Shown here piece by piece: positions 4,085 to 5,229 of a stretch of DNA of 5,229 nucleotides. The notes under the pieces were generated by a model. It had not been told where the DNA came from. It saw nothing but the letters and a program-made list of their open reading frames with translations, and searched no databases. The position numbers and the translations under genes are program-made. The stretch is taken from positions 1 to 5,229 of the forward strand of contig JAEOUL010000320.1 in NCBI GenBank assembly GCA_016839345.1, read 5' to 3'. Positions within the stretch are counted from its first letter, which is position 1; the number at the start of each line of letters is the position of its first letter. Source of the stretch: Candidatus Thorarchaeota archaeon. Its GTDB lineage: Archaea > Asgardarchaeota > Thorarchaeia > Thorarchaeales > Thorarchaeaceae.

Positions 4085-5229
4085 TTACCAGAATTCATCT
4101 GGCCAACGACTCTCGAGAATGGATGTGGCTTTAGCTACTATTGTAGAATCATCATCGTTCAATCCAATACTGATAATTCCATGTGCATATTCTTTGGGTA
4201 AATCTTTTGCAGCCTCAAGAACTGCAAGGCGGACACGTGGATCCTCATCACTCATCACATTATTGAGATGGCGCTCCATTCCAGGTATTGAGAATGCTGA
4301 AAGAGCTCTAACAGCATCTATACGCGAATAGATTGATTGTGATTCTAACAGTGTTCTTATTACTCGAGCATATATTGGAGTAACCTCTCTGGTTGCTAAT
4401 TTCGGAACTTCCTCCTCAATCTGTTTTGTAGGAGGCTTAGTGACAGAAGTTGAAAATCGTAGAGATGATAAAACAGAAACAGCTCTCGCTATTGCTTTCT
4501 TCACATTCCCAGAAGATTGGAGGATCATAGGACTTAGTACATTTACTTGTGCCTGGTCTTTTGATCCCTCAAGAATCTGGACAGCTTCAACGCGCAGACT
4601 CTCTGGACCTGCTAAAACAATTCTAGAAATGGCATCATTGCAATTTTTCGTTTCTGATGATGCAATCTTTTGTAGTGCTTTCTGTATTTCATGAGGGTTG
4701 TCAGATCCAAGCAGGAATCGAGCATTGGATATCTGATGAAGTAAATGTAACTCAGCAGAATCCAATTCCTTACCACCTAACTCAAGAGACTGTTGTTCTA
4801 TAAACTGAAACCAATGATCATAGTCAATCCCTACTAGCATAGCATCAACATTCAACCCAAATGAAGTGAGAGTTTTTTCCAATTTACTAAAGACAGATGA
4901 ATCTACTTCAGGATACTCCAGGCCCATATTCATAGCAACACAGATTTTCCGTCCATAATGGGTCTGAAGTAGATCATAGAGAGAATATCTTGTCCGAATC
5001 TTTTTCTTTTTCAAACTATTCGAGTAGTGAATGCTACAGCTAGCTAATTCGAATTCCCTTTTTGAGAGTACTGATGGAATTAGCACTATGAATTTACTCT
5101 TTTTCAAATGGTCAATCTCAATTGAGCTGAGGTCGAGCAGCGGATCATTTTGCTCTTCTAAATGGATTACCAATTCCAATATCTTCTCAATTGCGGATCG
5201 TCGCTGATACTGCTCGGATACAAGATTCA
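4085..5229 (-). CDS. HEAT-repeat protein, N-terminus beyond the window
   Basis: The frame ends in TAA at 4087-4085 and stays open to the right edge: 380 sense codons are visible and the true start is probably outside. A TTG at 5179 could be an internal start giving 364 residues, but helix-like codons continue upstream of it (EQYQRRSAIEKI) without a stop. Counting from that TTG, about residues 155-364 form paired amphipathic helices typical of HEAT repeats, clearest in SRIDAVRALSAF, DPRVRLAVLEAAKDL and DSTIVAKATSILESRW near the end. Such repeats usually bind protein partners. The first 150 residues are not recognised. VLIPSVLSKREFE and the later DSAELHLLHQ...FLLGSD recall the core of PIN-type nuclease domains, but a full acidic set cannot be confirmed. 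It converges on the reductase gene and appears to be its own unit. Confidence 0.75.
   Translation of the reverse strand, partial: NLVSEQYQRRSAIEKILELVIHLEEQNDPLLDLSSIEIDHLKKSKFIVLIPSVLSKREFELASCSIHYSNSLKKKKIRTRYSLYDLLQTHYGRKICVAMNMGLEYPEVDSSVFSKLEKTLTSFGLNVDAMLVGIDYDHWFQFIEQQSLELGGKELDSAELHLLHQISNARFLLGSDNPHEIQKALQKIASSETKNCNDAISRIVLAGPESLRVEAVQILEGSKDQAQVNVLSPMILQSSGNVKKAIARAVSVLSSLRFSTSVTKPPTKQIEEEVPKLATREVTPIYARVIRTLLESQSIYSRIDAVRALSAFSIPGMERHLNNVMSDEDPRVRLAVLEAAKDLPKEYAHGIISIGLNDDDSTIVAKATSILESRWPDEFW

Noticed and set aside
3972..4694. Plus-strand frames at 3972-4331 and 4440-4694
   Set aside because: They are antisense to the HEAT-repeat gene, whose helix periodicity accounts for the open frames.

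Overview
The window looks archaeal. The clearest gene (2392-3591) is a FAD-dependent geranylgeranyl-reductase-family enzyme of the kind that saturates archaeal isoprenoid lipids. Genes are compact with ATGA overlaps and strong AAGGAGG ribosome binding sites. Base composition is AT-leaning, and several hairpins with T-rich tails sit at gene ends. An Asgard-type archaeon is my guess, but nothing here proves the phylum.

Layout: (1) 1-220 is a non-coding leader with an inverted repeat and an AGGAGGT site. (2) 221-1993 is a co-oriented tandem array of four paralogous small membrane proteins, joined by 4-base ATGA overlaps. The ancestral design, kept only in copy 4 (1490-1993, 167 aa), is two membrane helices followed by a beta-rich soluble domain of about 90 residues. 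In each of the three upstream copies a different lesion separates the helices from the soluble domain: an in-frame TGA in copy 1, a 68-codon in-frame deletion in copy 2, and an in-frame TAG in copy 3. The frames after both stops remain open and closely similar to each other. (3) 1994-2391 has no convincing gene. It is rich in structure: hairpins, five TGTACT/AGTACA sites, an 11-bp inverted repeat spanning 79 bases, and a possible 24-residue CxxC peptide on the minus strand. (4) 2392-3591 is the reductase gene. (5) 3592-4084 contains terminator-like hairpins and what looks like a frameshifted remnant of a small zinc-ribbon gene. (6) 4085-5229 (minus) is a HEAT-repeat protein whose reading frame runs off the right edge, so its true start lies outside the window.

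The membrane array, the reductase and the HEAT gene appear to be three separate transcription units. The reductase and the HEAT gene converge. No functional link between the array and the reductase can be shown from sequence, apart from the shared membrane theme. The most unusual point is the array: three different mutations that all yield a bare two-helix membrane protein beside one intact full-length copy.
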